Shown: positions 32,346 through 44,221 of the stretch, piece after piece
Layout of the letters: each line of letters starts with the position of its first letter
Numbering within the stretch: position 1 is the stretch's first letter
Assembly: GCF_032854445.1 (NCBI RefSeq)
Contig: NW_027018008.1
Location: 62,001 to 126,000, forward strand
DNA: 64,000 nt
Direction of reading: 5' to 3'
From: Liolophura sinensis
Taxonomy: Eukaryota > Mollusca > Polyplacophora > Chitonida > Chitonidae
Program-made: the position numbers and the translations under genes
Notes under the pieces: model-generated
The model's database searches: none
What the model saw: the letters and a program-made list of their open reading frames with translations, nothing else
Told to the model about the DNA's origin: nothing

Positions 32346-32919
32346 CAGTTACAAGGTGATTATTGTAATTACTATAATAGCACGTTCAGTTACAAAACAC
32401 CCTTTGTAATTATTATAATAGCATCTTCAGTTACAAGATAAACATTGTAATCATTATATTAGCACGTTTAGTTGAAACGTGAGGATTGTAATTGATATAA
32501 TAGCATGTTCAGTTACAAGATAAATATTTTAGTTATTGTAATGACATGTTCATTTACAAGGTGAACATTGTAATCATTATAATAACATGTTCACTTACAA
32601 GATGATCATTGTACTCATCATATTAGGACGTTCAGTTACAAGATGAACATTGTAATTATTATAATAGCATGTTCACTTACAAAATGAACATTGTAATTAT
32701 TATAATATCATGCTTAGTTACAAGATGAACATTGTTATCAGTATAATAGCATGTTCAGTAACAACATAAACATTGTAATCATTATAATAGCATGCTCAAT
32801 TACAAGATGAACATTGTAATCAGTATAATAGCATGCTCAGTTACAAAATTAACAATGTAATCATTATACTAGTATGCTCAGTTACAAGATGAACATTGTA
32901 ATCATTATAATAACATGTT

Positions 32920-32971
32920 CAGTTACCAGAGAGAACGACGTTAAAACCCAAGCACTCACTCAGTTACCAGA
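32920..32971 (+). mobile_element. SINE-tail relic, copy 5
   Basis: Relic at 32,931-32,960 with identical flanks, in block V. Confidence 0.8.
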
Positions 32972-35335
32972 TGAACATTGTAATCATTATATTAGGATGT
33001 TCAGTTACAAGATGAACATTGTAATCAATATAATAGCATATTCAGTTACAAAATGAACATTGTAATTATTGTAATGTTATGTTTAGTTACAAGATGAACA
33101 TTGTTATCAGTATAATAGCATGTTCAGTTACAACGTGAACACTGTAATCATTATAATAGCATGCTCAATTACAAAATGAACATTGTAATCAGTAAAATAG
33201 CATGCTCAGTTACAAAATTAACATTGTAATCATTATACTAGTATGCTCAATTACAAGATGAACATTGTAATAATTATAATAGCTTGCTCAAATACAAGAT
33301 GAGCAAAGTAATTATTTTAATAGCATGCTCAAATAAAAGATAAAAATTGTAATCAGTATAATAGCATGCTCAGTTACAACATGAACATTGTAATCATTAT
33401 AATAGCATGTTCAGTTACAAGATGAACATTGTAATCAGTATAATAGCATGCTCAGTTACAAAATTAATATTGTAATCATTATAATAGCGTCAACGGTTAC
33501 AAAATCATCATTGTAATCAATATAATAGCATGCTCAGTTACAAAATTAATATTGCAGTTACTATATTAGCATATTTCATTACAAGATGAACATTGTAATC
33601 AGTATTATAGCATATGTAGTTACAAGATGAACATTGTAATCATTATACAAACATCATCAGTGACAAGGTGAACATTGTAATCAGTATAAAAGCATTGTCA
33701 GTTGCAAAATGGACATTGTAATCATTACATTAGCATATTAACTTTTAAGATGAATATTGTAATCATTATAATAACATCATAAGTTATAAAAAAAAACATA
33801 CTATTCATTATATTAGCACGTTCAATTACAAGATGAACATTGTAATCATTATAAAAGCATGTTCAGTTACAAGGTGAACATTGTAATCATTATAAAAACA
33901 TGCTCAGTTACAAGATGAACATTTAAATCATTATAATAGCATGTTCAGTTACAAGGTGGACATTTTAATCAGTATAAAAGCATGCTCAGTTGCAAAATGG
34001 ACATTGTAATCATTACATTAGCATATTCAGTTACAAGATGAATATTGTAACATTATAATAACATCATCAGTTACAAAATGAACATTGTATTCATTATATT
34101 AGAACGTTCAATTACAAGATGAACATTGTAATCATTATAGTATCATGCTCAGTTGCAAGATGAAGATTGTAATCGACATAATAGCATGTTCAGTTACAAG
34201 ATGAACATTGTAATCATTGTAATAGCATGTTCACTTACAAAGTGAACATTGTAAACCTTATAATTGTATGTTCAGTTACAAGATGAACATTGTAATTATT
34301 ATAAAAACATCATCAGTTGCAAGGTGAACATTGTAATTAGAATACAAGCATGCTCAGTTGCAAAATGGACATTGTAATCATTACAATAGCATATTCAGGT
34401 ACAAGATGAACATTGTAATCATTATAATAATGTGCTCAGTTACAAGCTAAACATTGTAATCATTACAATAGCGTGCTCAGTTACAATATGAACATTGTAA
34501 TCATTATAATAGCATGTTCAGTTACAGGATAAACATTGTAATAATTTAATAGCGTGTTCAGTTACAAAATGAACATTGAAACCATTATAAGAGAATGTTC
34601 AGTGCCAAGATAAACATTGCAATTATTATAATAGCATATTCAGTTACAAGATGAACATTATAATAACCTAATACTGTGTTCAGTTACAAAATGAACATTA
34701 AAATTGTTATAATAGCACGTTCAGTGACAAGGTGAACATTTAAATCATTATAATAGCATGCTCAGTTACAAGGTGAACATTGTAATCATTATAATAGCGT
34801 CAACTGTTACAAAATCATCATTGTAATCAATATAATAGCATGCCTAGTTACAAAATGAATATTGCAATCATTATATTAGCATTTTTCATTACAAGATGAA
34901 CATTGTAATCATTATTATAGCATATGTATTTATAAGATGAGCATTGTAATCAGTATAAAAGCATGTTCTGTTGCAAAATGAACATTGTAATCATTATTTT
35001 AGCATGTTCAGTTACAAGATGAACATTGTAATCATAATAACAGCATGGTCAGTTACAAGATGAACACTGTAATCATTGTAATAGCATGCTCAGTTACAAG
35101 ATGAACATTGTAATCATTATAATAGCATAATCGGTTACAAGATGAACATTGCAATAACCTAATACCGTGTTCAGTTACAAAATGAACATTAAAACTATTA
35201 TAATATCACTTTCAATGACATGGTGAACATTGTAATCAGTATAATAGCATGCTCAGTTACAAAATTAACAATGTAATCATTATACTAGTATGCTCAGTTA
35301 CAAGATGAACATTGTAATCATTATAATAACATGTT

Positions 35336-35387
35336 CAGTTACCAGAGAGAACGACGTTAAAACCCAAGCACTCACTCAGTTACCAGA
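35336..35387 (+). mobile_element. SINE-tail relic, copy 6
   Basis: Relic at 35,347-35,376 with identical flanks. It lies about 100 bp after the recombinant junction at about 35,238, without the usual block start in front of it. Confidence 0.8.
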
Positions 35388-36605
35388 TGAACATTGTAAT
35401 CATTATATTAGGATGTTCAGTTACAAGATGAACATTGTAATCAATATAATAGCATATTCAGTTACAAAATGAACATTGTAATTATTGTAATGTTATGTTT
35501 AGTTACAAGATGAACATTGTTATCAGTATAATAGCATGTTCAGTTACAACATGAACATTGTAATCATTATTATAGCATGCTCAATTACAAGATGAACATT
35601 GTAACCAGTAAAATAGCTTGCTCAAATACAAGATGAGCAATGTAATTATTATAATAGCATGCTCAAGTAAAAGATAAAAATTGTAATCAGTATAATAGCA
35701 TGCTCAGTTACAAAATGAACATTGTAATCATTATACTAGTATGCCCAGTTACAAGATGAACATTGTTATCAGTATAATAGCATGTTTAGTTACAAGATGA
35801 ACATTGTAATCATAATAACAGCATGGTCAGTTACAAGATGAACACTGTAATCATTGTAATAGCATGCTCAGTTACAAGATGAACATTGTAATCATTATAA
35901 TAGCATAATCGGTTACAAGATGAACATTGCAATAACCTAATACCGTGTTCAGTTACAAAATGAACATTAAAACTATTATAATATCACTTTCAATGACATG
36001 GTGAACATTGTAATCATTATAATAGCATGTTCAGTTACAAGGTGATTATTGTAATCACTATAATAGCACGTTCAGTTACAAAACACCCTTTGTAATTATT
36101 ATAATAGCATCTTCAATTACAAGATAAACATTGTAATCATTATATTAGCACGTTTAGTTGAAACGTGAGGATTGTAATTGATATAATAGCATGTTCAGTT
36201 ACAAGATAAATATTTTAGTTATTGTAATGGCATGTTCATTTACAAGGTGAACATTGTAATCATTATAATAACATGTTTACTTACAAGATGATCATTGTAA
36301 TCATCATATTAGGACGTTCAGTTACAAGATGAACATTGTAATTATTATAATAGCATGTTCACTTACTAAATCAACATTGTAATTATTATAATATGATGCT
36401 TAGTTACCAGATGAACATTGTTATCAGTATAATAGCATGTTCAGTAACAACATAAATATTGTAATCATTATAATAGCATGCTCAATTACAATATGAACAT
36501 TGCAATCAGTATAATAGCATGCTCAGTTACAAAAATAACAATGTAATCATTATACTAGTATGCTCAGTTACAAGATGAACATTGTAATCATTATAATAAC
36601 ATGTT

Positions 36606-36657
36606 CAGTTACCAGAGAGAACGACGTTAAAACCCAAGCACTCACTAAGTTACCAGA
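36606..36657 (+). mobile_element. SINE-tail relic, copy 7
   Basis: Relic at 36,617-36,646. The right flank reads AAGTTACCAGA, one base off the usual flank. Confidence 0.8.
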
Positions 36658-37712
36658 TGAACATTGTAATCATTATATTAGGATGTTTAGTTACAAGATG
36701 AACATTGTAATCAATATAATAGCATATTCAGTTACAAAATGAACATTGTAATTATTGTAATGTTATGTTTAGTTACAAGATGAACATTGTTATCAGTATA
36801 ATAGCACGTTCAGTTACAACATGAACACTGTAATCATTATAATAGCATGCTCAATTACAAGATGAACATTGTAATCAGTAAAATAGCTTGCTCAAATACA
36901 AGATGAGCAATGTAATTATTATAATAGCATGCTCAATTAAAAGATAAAAATTGTAATCAGTATAATAGCATGCTCAGTTACAAAATGAACATTGTAATCA
37001 TTATACTAATATGCCCAGTTACAAGATGAACATTGTTATCAGTATAATAGCATGTTCAGTTACAACATGAACATTGTAATCATTATAATAGCATGTTCAG
37101 TTGTAAGATAAACATTGTAATCAGTATATTAGCATGCTCAGTTACAAAATTAATATTGTAATCATTATAATAGCGTCAACGGTTACAAAATCATCATTGT
37201 AATCAATATAATAGCATGCTCAGTTACAAAATTAATATTGCAGTTACTATATTAGCATATTTCATTACAAGATGAACATTGTAATCAGTATTATAGCATA
37301 TGTAGTTACAAGATGAACATTGTAATCATTATAAAAGCATGTTCAGTTACAAGGTGAACATTGTAATCATTATAAGAACATGTTCACTTACAAGATGAAC
37401 ATTGTAATCATTATATTAGGCGTTCAGTTTCAAGATGAACATTGTAATCATTATAATAGCATGTTCAGTTACAAAATGAACATTGTAATTATTATAATAT
37501 CATGTTTAGTTACAAGATAAACATTGTTATCAGTATAATAGGATGTTCAGTTACAACATAAACATTGTAATCATTATAATAGCATGCTCAATTACAAGAT
37601 GAACATTGTAATCAGTATAATAGCATGCTCAGTTACAAATTTAACAATGTAATCATTATACTAGTTATGCTCAGTTACAAGATGAACATTGTAATCATTA
37701 TAATAACATGTT

Positions 37713-37764
37713 CAGTTACCAGAGAGAACGACGTTAAAACCCAAGCACTCACTCAGTTACCAGA
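37713..37764 (+). mobile_element. SINE-tail relic, copy 8
   Basis: Relic at 37,724-37,753 with identical flanks. It is the last copy, about 390 bp before the array edge. Confidence 0.8.
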
Positions 37765-38144
37765 TGAACATTGTAATCATTATATTAGGACGTTCAGTTA
37801 CAAGATGAACATTGTAATTAATATAATAGCATATTCAGTTACAAAATGAACATTGTAATCATTATACTAGTATGCCCAGTTACAAGATGAACATTGTTAT
37901 CAGTATAATAGCATGTTCAGTTACAACATGAACATTGTAATCATTATAATAGCATGTTCAGTTACAAGATGAACATTGTAATCAGTATAATAGCATGCTC
38001 AGTTTCAAAATTAATATTGTAATCATTATACTAGTATGCCCAGTTACAAGATGAACATTGTAATCAGTATAATAGCGTGCTCAGTTACAAGATGAACATT
38101 GTAATCATTATAATAGCATGTTCAGTTACCAGATAAACATTGTA

Positions 38145-38978
38145 AGAATTATTTTTAGAATAAATCGCTTCCAAACTCTGGTATATTCACCTTAGTTTAA
38201 CTAAACGCCATCATATCGTATTTAAGTTAATTACATGTAATATTGTAATAGGCATGTTCTTAAATCAAGTGGCCCTTTGTTTAGCCTTTTAAAACGGAAA
38301 CTACAGGTATGCACATTTAAGAGAACTTATGTTTGTCCTTTTTTAAAACCATTTTCTTCATTCCTCAATGAAAAATACATGCATTGTTTCGCACCCCTAT
38401 TTGCAGCGTACTGGCAATGGGCCAAATGTGTAGAATACGATATCTGTGAAATTAATCTGACTGCAATAAGATCAGAAAATTCGACCCCAATTCTTTGATG
38501 GTTTCTCTACGGTTCTTCTATATCGGAACTAGTCTTGCTGACAATGGTAACTGATGCTCGTCGGCAGGTACACGTACGTTAATGAGATCAATAACTTTGT
38601 CTCTTTCTTTCAGGACAAATATGTAACTTACTAAACTAACGGTTTTGACAGATAAATGTAACAGCTCTGTGATCTCATCATGTTAGAAATGAAATAAAAA
38701 ATGCGATATAGACGTACTTGAGCTCCTAATATGTTTTTTCCAGAGTGCTTACGGGGAACTTCGTTTGGATTCTGTGAGGGTTTTGATAGGTCTGTTATAT
38801 GTTAATTGTGGATTACTGAAAACTCGCACCACTAATATTATATGTACAAACATGTATGCTTAAAGCCTTCCTTTCACTAGGAAATAAAATATCCTGAGTA
38901 GGAGCCTTGTCAGGTGGGGTTATGTATGGGAGGACTAAGGTTTGCCTGAAGTGAAAGACATAGGTACAGTAAATGGCG
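38145..38978 (+). other. Left part of U-A, no gene recognised
   Basis: Plain sequence also found inverted in U-B and U-C. The frame open from 38,277 to 38,498 starts at TTG, not ATG, and runs over a site where A has lost about 8 bp compared with B and D, so the frame is not shared by the copies. Short pyrimidine-rich runs ending in CAG (TCTCTTTCTTTCAG near 38,600, TTTTTTCCAG near 38,735) could pass for splice acceptors, but no exon with coding character is attached. Confidence 0.6.
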
Positions 38979-39019
38979 CAGAGACATACATGTCTTTACA
39001 GATAAATGTTATCTGATCG
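38979..39019 (+). repeat. 50-bp-period tandem duplicate, left half, split by the SINE
   Basis: The 41 bases here (GACATACATGTCT core, ending ATCTGATCG) recur at 39,409-39,449 with four differences. With the SINE and one target duplicate removed, the two halves lie 50 bp apart, so the SINE entered an existing tandem dimer. Confidence 0.75.
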
Positions 39020-39020
39020 T

Positions 39021-39411
39021 CAGTTGCACAGACTGGCCCGGATAGCACAGTTGGTAGAGCGTCCGCTTCGGGACCGGTAGATCCAGGATCAATCCTTGGT
39101 CGAGTCACACCTAAGACTTTAAAAGAGGAAGTTGTAACTTCCTCGTTTGGCGTTTAGCATGAAGGGGATAGTGCAACGACTGGTTGACCCGTTTCAGTAT
39201 AATGGCTCGGGCGGGGCGGCTTACTTGCCTTCGGTAAGTCGTCTCAGTGATGCAGCACTAAATAAAAGAGCGGTGAAAATCCGTCCTCCTGCAACAAGGA
39301 GGCACATTACACGTGCATGCACCCTAATGATTCCTTCGTCGTCATATGACTGAAAAATTGTTGAGTACGACGTTAAACCCCAAGCACTCACTCACTCACT
39401 CAGTTGCACAG
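39021..39411 (+). mobile_element. tRNA-derived SINE with target-site duplication (U-A)
   Basis: The body is 39,032-39,400 (369 bp), flanked by an 11-bp direct repeat CAGTTGCACAG at 39,021-39,031 and 39,401-39,411. The head resembles a tRNA: an A-box-like TAGCACAGTTGG at 39,043-39,054 and a degraded B-box-like GGATCAATCC at 39,086-39,095, about 31 bp apart, as in an internal RNA polymerase III promoter. The middle is a GC-rich conserved-looking body (GGCTCGGGCGGGGCGGC), and the 3' end is ACGACGTTAAACCCC followed by CACTCACTCACT repeats. Family knowledge: this layout fits V-SINE-type elements widespread in molluscs (RUDI-like); the exact family is an inference. The 68-codon open frame at 39,147-39,353 lies within the SINE and is not a gene. 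Confidence 0.85.
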
Positions 39412-39449
39412 CGACATACATGTCTATACAGAAAAATGCTATCTGATCG
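39409..39449 (+). repeat. 50-bp-period tandem duplicate, right half
   Basis: Partner of 38,979-39,019 on the other side of the SINE. In U-B the matching flank has been replaced by an unrelated stretch (47,937-47,963), and in U-C the satellite resumes inside it. Confidence 0.7.
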
Positions 39450-39461
39450 CAGTCAGTGTAA

Positions 39462-39601
39462 AATTCCTGACGGTGTTTAACTGTGCAGCAGAGATTCAGG
39501 ATGGTGCTTACTGTGTAGCAGAGTTTCAGGATGGTATTTACTGTGCAGCAGAGATTCAGGATGGTGTTTACGGTGCAACAGAGATTCAGTATGGTGTTAA
39601 T
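39462..39601 (+). repeat. 30-bp minisatellite, four units plus a degenerate one
   Basis: Units begin at 39,486, 39,516, 39,546 and 39,576 (CAGCAGAGATTCAGGATGGT then GTTTACTGTG), preceded by a diverged partial unit from about 39,462. The inverted copy in U-B has only about two units. Thirty is a multiple of three, so both strands stay open (39,404-39,604 plus, 39,392-39,613 minus), but the changing copy number and lack of other coding signs make a gene unlikely. Confidence 0.85.
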
Positions 39602-39850
39602 TGATTTAATCAACGATTCAGGAAAAACACAGTGATCCAGGTTTAGAAGCTGCCTGACTTCAAGGTTATATTAATATCTTGAAGTAATGATACTTCGTTG
39701 CTTGAAACCATTTAAACATCCGAATTCCACTGACTCTGTCAACACGCTGGATGAAAGAATAAATTGGAGTGAAATCAGTTAGAGAAACACATGATTTTCT
39801 ATCGGCCTCCACAACGTTTTACATTTTACTTACTTATTTAATTTTTGTTT
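39602..39850 (+). other. Spacer in U-A, nothing recognised
   Basis: AT-rich plain sequence, conserved in U-B (47,575-47,819) with small changes. No motif or open frame of note. Confidence 0.6.
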
Positions 39851-40043
39851 GAGGAGGGGCCTCAGTTACCGAGGGGGTTCAGCACGCCATCGCCCCTGCA
39901 ATGGGCTTCCAACCGATGCGGTCGCTGTGAGTTCAAGTCCAGCTCAGGCTGGCTTCCTCTTTTTGCCGTCCATGAGGAGGTCTTCTGGCAACCTGCGGGT
40001 AGTCGTGGGTTTCCCCCAGTACACCAAATAAATAAATAAATAA
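39851..40043 (+). mobile_element. Second SINE-like element, (AAAT)n tail (U-A)
   Basis: It starts about GGGGCCTCAGTTACCGAG, has a good B-box match GTTCAAGTCC at 39,931-39,940 and ends in CACCAAATAAATAAATAAAT (tail 40,025-40,043). The A-box is weak. From memory, elements of this type in molluscs and other marine invertebrates continue from GTCGTGGGTTTCCCCC through a longer 3' part before a short AAAT tail; here that part seems missing, so this is probably a shortened member. No clear target-site duplication. Open frames at 39,845-40,039, 39,849-40,031 and 39,862-40,113 (minus) are by-products. Confidence 0.6.
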
Positions 40044-40790
40044 TGTTACCGACCCAAACTGTCTGTATTTTAAAGAGATGGCTTGTTCGAAATACACGAC
40101 AGTTTAGCCGCACAAAAACGTAACCAAAACCAGCAGATTTTATTTTTTAACAATTTATTACACTTAACAGGAACAGATAACAAGACTTTTACAAGAGCTA
40201 AAATACTTAAGTTTAACAAGAAATGATAGCAATATCTATACAAATACTAAAGTACTTACACAATGCTGAAAAATGCACAGAGGCAATATTTACAAGAGCG
40301 AAAGTCCACAGTATAACTGAGTGTATGACGACATATACACAAAATTCCACAGACAGGGTCCGTGTACTAAATAAGCACTGTGTACACAAGAGCACAAATT
40401 AAGTTTGAAGCCTTTCTTGCTAAACTAGATAGCGTTTTAGATCTCTTGAAATGACACCTGAAAGGTGTGATTCAATTGTTGTGTAACAGTAATCACCGAA
40501 TAACTGGATGATTGGGTTTGACGTCACATTGTAATGCAAGTATAAAAGAAAATCTGTAATCCCCACATGGAACACTGGGGTTAGAGCTGATTTCCTAGCT
40601 GGCACCATCTTTTAAGTGCCAATATTGAGAAATGCCTTCTATTTCTTCTCAACGATCAACGGTACAAAGATGCAGTTTGGACCTAATACACGCTAAAATG
40701 CTCATCTTATCCCCACACATTATCCAGACTAAATCTTTCATTTTTCCCTTCAGCTGAAATAGACTAAATCCAGTTAAAGAGACTCGTGTT
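40044..40790 (-). other. Right part of U-A: gene-like on the minus strand but not open
   Basis: Read on the minus strand this stretch has AATAAA signals (40,154-40,159 and 40,138-40,143) and two short open frames (40,420-40,608 and 40,213-40,395) that in U-B are joined in one longer frame. The A version is interrupted. I recognise no protein family. It could be the remains of a retrocopied transcript or plain non-coding sequence. Confidence 0.35.
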
Positions 40791-43700
40791 TTATAATAGC
40801 ATGCTCAGTTACAAGATAAACATTACAATCATTATATTAGCATGCTCAGTTACAAGGTGAACATTGTAATCATTATATGAGGACGCTCAGTTACAAGGTA
40901 AACATTGTAATAACTATAAAAGAAAGCTCAGTTACAAGATGAAAATTGTAATCATAATAGCATGTTCAGTTACAAGATGAACATTGTAATCATTATAATA
41001 GCATTGTAATCATTATAAAAACATGTCCAATTACAAAATGAACATTGTAATAGTTATAATAGCATGTTCAGTTACGAAGTGAACATTGTAATCATTATAA
41101 TAGCATGCTCAGTTGCAAGATAAACATTGTAATCATTATAACATCATTTTCAGTTACAAGATGAAGATTGTAATCATTAAAATAACATCATCAGTTACAA
41201 AATGAACATTGTATTCATTATATTAGCACGTTCAATTACAAGATGAACATTGTAATCATTATAATAATGTGCTCAGTTACAAGGTGAACATTGTAATCAT
41301 TACAATAGCGTGCTCAGTTACAAGAAAAACATTGTAATCATTATAAAAACATGCCCAGTTACAAGATGAACATTGTAATAGTTATAATAGCATGTTCAGT
41401 TACGAAGTAAACATTGCAATCATTGTAATAGCATGTTTAGTTACAAAGTGAACATTGTAATCCTTATAATTGCATGTTCAGTTACAAGATGAACATTGTA
41501 ATCATTATAAAAACATAATCAGTTGCAAGGTGAACATTGTAATCAGTATACAAGCATGCTCAGTTGCAAAATGGACATTGTAATCATTACAATAGCATTG
41601 TTAGTTACAAGATGAAAATTGTAATCATTATAATAACATCATCAGTTACAAAATAAACATTGTATTCATTATATTAGCACGTTCAATTACAAGATAAATA
41701 TTGTAATCATTATAAAAGCATGATCAGTTACAAGGTGAACATTGTAAGCAATATAAAAACATGCTCAGTTACAAGATGAACATTGAAATCATTATAATAG
41801 CATGTTCAGTTACAAGGTGGAGAATGTATAAAAGCATGCTTCAGTTGCAAAATGGACATTGTAATAATTACATTAGCATATTCAGTTACAAGATGAATAT
41901 TGTAATCATTATAATAACATCATCAGTTACAAAATGAACATTGTATTCATTATATTAGCACGTTCAATTACAAGATGAACATTGTAATCATTATAATATC
42001 ATGCTCAGTTGCAAGATGAAGATTGTAATCGACATAAAAGCATGTTTAGTTACAAGATCAACATTGTAATCATTGTATTAGCATGTCCAGTTACATAGTG
42101 AACATTGTAATCCTTATAATTACATGTTCAGTTACAAGATGAACATTGTAATTTTTATAAAAACATCATCAGTTGCAAGGTGAACATTGTAATCATTTTA
42201 AAAACATGCTCAGTTACAAGATGAACATTGAAATCATTATAATAGCATGTTCATTTACAAGGTGGACATTGTAATCAGTATAAAAGCATGCTCAATTGCT
42301 CAGTTGCAAAATGGACATTATAATCATTACATTAGCATATTCAGTTACAAGATGAATATTTTAATTATTATAATAACATCATCAGTTACAAAATGAACAT
42401 TGTATTCATTATATTAGCACGTTCAATTACAAGATGAACATTGTAATCATTATAAAAACATGTTCAGTTACAAGATGAACATTGTAATCAGTATGAAAGC
42501 ATGCTTAGTTGCAAAATGGACATTGTAATCATTACATTAGCATATTCAGTTACAAGATGAATATTTTAATCATTATAATAACATCATCAGTTACAAAATG
42601 AACATTGTATTCATTATATTAGCACGTTCAATTACAAGATGAACATTATAATCATTATAAAAACATCATCAGTTGCAAGGTGAACATTGTAATCAGTATA
42701 CAAGCATGCTCAGTTGCAAAATGGACATTGTAATCATCACAATAGCATATTTAGTTACAAGATGAACATTGTAATCAATATAATAATGTGCTCAGTTACA
42801 AGGTAAACGTTGTAATCATTACAAAAGCGTTCTCAGGTACAAGATGAACATTGTAATCATTATAAAAACATGCCCAGTTACAAGATGAACATTGTAATAG
42901 TTAAAATGGCATGTTCAGTTACGAAGAGAACATTGTAATCATTATAAAAGCATGCTCAGTTGCAAGATAAACATTGTAATCATTATAATTTCATTTTCAG
43001 TTACAAGATGAAGATTGTAATCATTGTAATAGCATGTTCAGTTACAAAGTAAACATTGTAATCATTATAATAGCGTCAACGGTTACAAAATCATCATTGT
43101 AATCAATATAATAGCATGCCTAGTTACAAAATGAATATTGCAATTATTATATTAGCATATTTCATTACAAGATGAACATTGTAATCACTATTATAGCATA
43201 TGTAACATTGTAATCATTATAAAAACATCATCAGTTACAAGGTGAAAATTGTAATCATTATAAAAACATGCTCAGTTACAAGATGAACATTGTAATCTTT
43301 ATATTAGCATGTTTAGTTACAAGGTGGACATTGTAATCAGTATAAAAGCATGCTCAGTTGCAAAATGGACATTGTAATCATTACATTAGCATATTCAGTT
43401 ACAAGATGAATACTGTAATCATTATAATAACATCATCAGTTACAAAATGAACATTGTATACATTATATTAGCACGTTCAATTACAAGATGAACATTGTAG
43501 TAGTTATAATAGCATGTTCAGTTACGAAGTGAACATTTTTTAATCATTATAATAGCATGCTCAGTTGCAAGATAAACATTGTAATCATTATAATATCATT
43601 TTCAGTTACAAGATCAAAATTGTAATCGACATAATAGCATGTTCAGTTTCAAGATGAACATTGTAATCATTCAAATAGCATGTTCAGTTACAAGATGAAC

Positions 43701-44034
43701 ATTGTAAACAGTATAATAAAGTGCTCTTTTACAAAATGAACATTGTCATCATTATAATAGCATGCTAAGTTACAAAATGAACATTGTAATCATTATAAAA
43801 ACATCATTAGTTACAAGGTGAACATTGTAATCAGTATAAAAGCTTGCTCAGTTGCAAAATGGACATTGTAATCATTACATTTGCATATTCAATTACAAGG
43901 TGAACATTGTAATCATTTTAATAGCGTCAACGGTTACAAGATAAACATTGTAATAGTTAAAATAGCATGCTCAGTTACAAAATTAACATTGTAATGATTA
44001 CAATAGCATATTCAGTTACAAGATGAACATTGTA
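40791..44034 (+). repeat. 41-bp satellite array 2, plus orientation, diverged
   Basis: About 79 monomers, of the same family and orientation as array 1, but with more irregular units: a fragment monomer near 41,004, a 10-bp repeat CTCAATTGCTCAG near 42,290, a T-run insertion CATTTTTTAATC at 43,534 and a shortened unit near 43,204. No SINE relic and no block-start marker was found. The poorer homogeneity fits an array edge that is no longer exchanging with the core. Confidence 0.93.
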
Positions 44035-44221
44035 AGAAATATTTTTAGAATAAATCGCTTCCAAACTCTGGTATATTCACCTTAGTTTAACTAAACGCCA
44101 TCATATCGTATTTATGTTATTTACATGTAATATTGTAATAGGCATGTTCTTAAGTCAAGTGGCCCTTTGTTATACTGTTTAGCCTTTCAAAACGAAAACT
44201 ACAGGTATGCATATTTAAGAG
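44035..44221 (+). repeat. U fragment D at the inversion point
   Basis: It matches the first about 185 bp of U-A (AGAATAAATCGCTTCC through CAGGTATGCATATTTAAGAGA) and joins the satellite on its left at the same TTGTAA junction. It keeps the 8 bp that U-A lacks (TTATACTG in GTTATACTGTTTAGCC, also in U-B). It ends abruptly at 44,221, where minus-orientation satellite begins. Confidence 0.9.

Larger units (their letters stand above)
32346..36031 (+). repeat. Higher-order block V (3,686 bp), shortened
   Basis: It begins like block II. At about 35,238 the run ending CAATGACATGGTGAACATTG jumps straight to the monomers just before the relic, skipping the usual block start, so relics at 32,931-32,960 and 35,347-35,376 are only 2.4 kb apart. 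This is the footprint of a deletion or unequal exchange between two blocks. Confidence 0.8.
1..38144 (+). repeat. 41-bp satellite array 1, plus orientation
   Basis: About 930 tandem monomers of 41 bp (for example, unit starts at 534, 575 and 616 are exactly 41 bp apart). The unit begins CAGTTACAAGATG, continues into TTGTAATCATTATAAT and ends in AGCATG(T/C)T. Recurrent variants are CAGTTGCAAAATGGAC, CACTTACAAG, CAGTTACAAGGTG and an interval ending TATAAAAGCATG. Variants are not random: long runs of them recur in the same order, giving higher-order blocks of 3.7 to 9.5 kb. Composition is strongly AT-rich. Open frames of 60-74 codons inside the array only read through about four monomers, because 41 is not a multiple of three; nothing suggests a gene. 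I do not recognise the satellite as a named family. Confidence 0.97.
36032..38144 (+). repeat. Higher-order block VI, partial, at the array edge
   Basis: A last, rearranged block next to the non-satellite block U-A. It carries two relics, 36,617-36,646 (one substitution, CACTAAGT) and 37,724-37,753, about 1.1 kb apart. The final monomer stops within TTGTAA at 38,144, where U-A begins. Confidence 0.75.
38145..40790 (+). repeat. Non-satellite block U, copy A (2,646 bp)
   Basis: Satellite stops after TTGTAA at 38,144 and resumes at TTATAATAGC at 40,791. Between them is more balanced sequence that recurs inverted at 46,447-49,236 (U-B) and in part at 51,712-52,989 (U-C) and 44,035-44,221 (U-D). 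In order it holds a plain stretch, a tRNA-type SINE (39,032-39,400), a 30-bp minisatellite (39,462-39,601), a second SINE-like element (about 39,851-40,043) and a gene-like but uncoded stretch to the right edge. Relative to the other copies, A lacks about 8 bp near 38,280 and about 200 bp corresponding to 46,683-46,878. I see no terminal inverted repeats at the two ends. Confidence 0.9.

Noticed and set aside
1-38144. CRISPR-like array of short direct repeats
   Set aside because: There are no unique spacers between repeats, the units abut directly at 41 bp, and no cas-like gene is present. The setting is eukaryotic satellite DNA.
39043-39110. Possible tRNA gene in the SINE head
   Set aside because: The A- and B-box-like motifs are present, but the B box is degraded and the arms do not fold into a convincing cloverleaf. 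It is followed by a SINE body and tail with target duplications in all three copies.
39147-39353. 68-codon frame (also 51,776-51,979 on the minus strand)
   Set aside because: It lies entirely inside the SINE body; its conservation reflects copies of the same insertion.
38145-40790. U as a classic DNA transposon
   Set aside because: The two ends show no terminal inverted repeats, no flanking target duplication beyond the satellite itself and no transposase-like frame.
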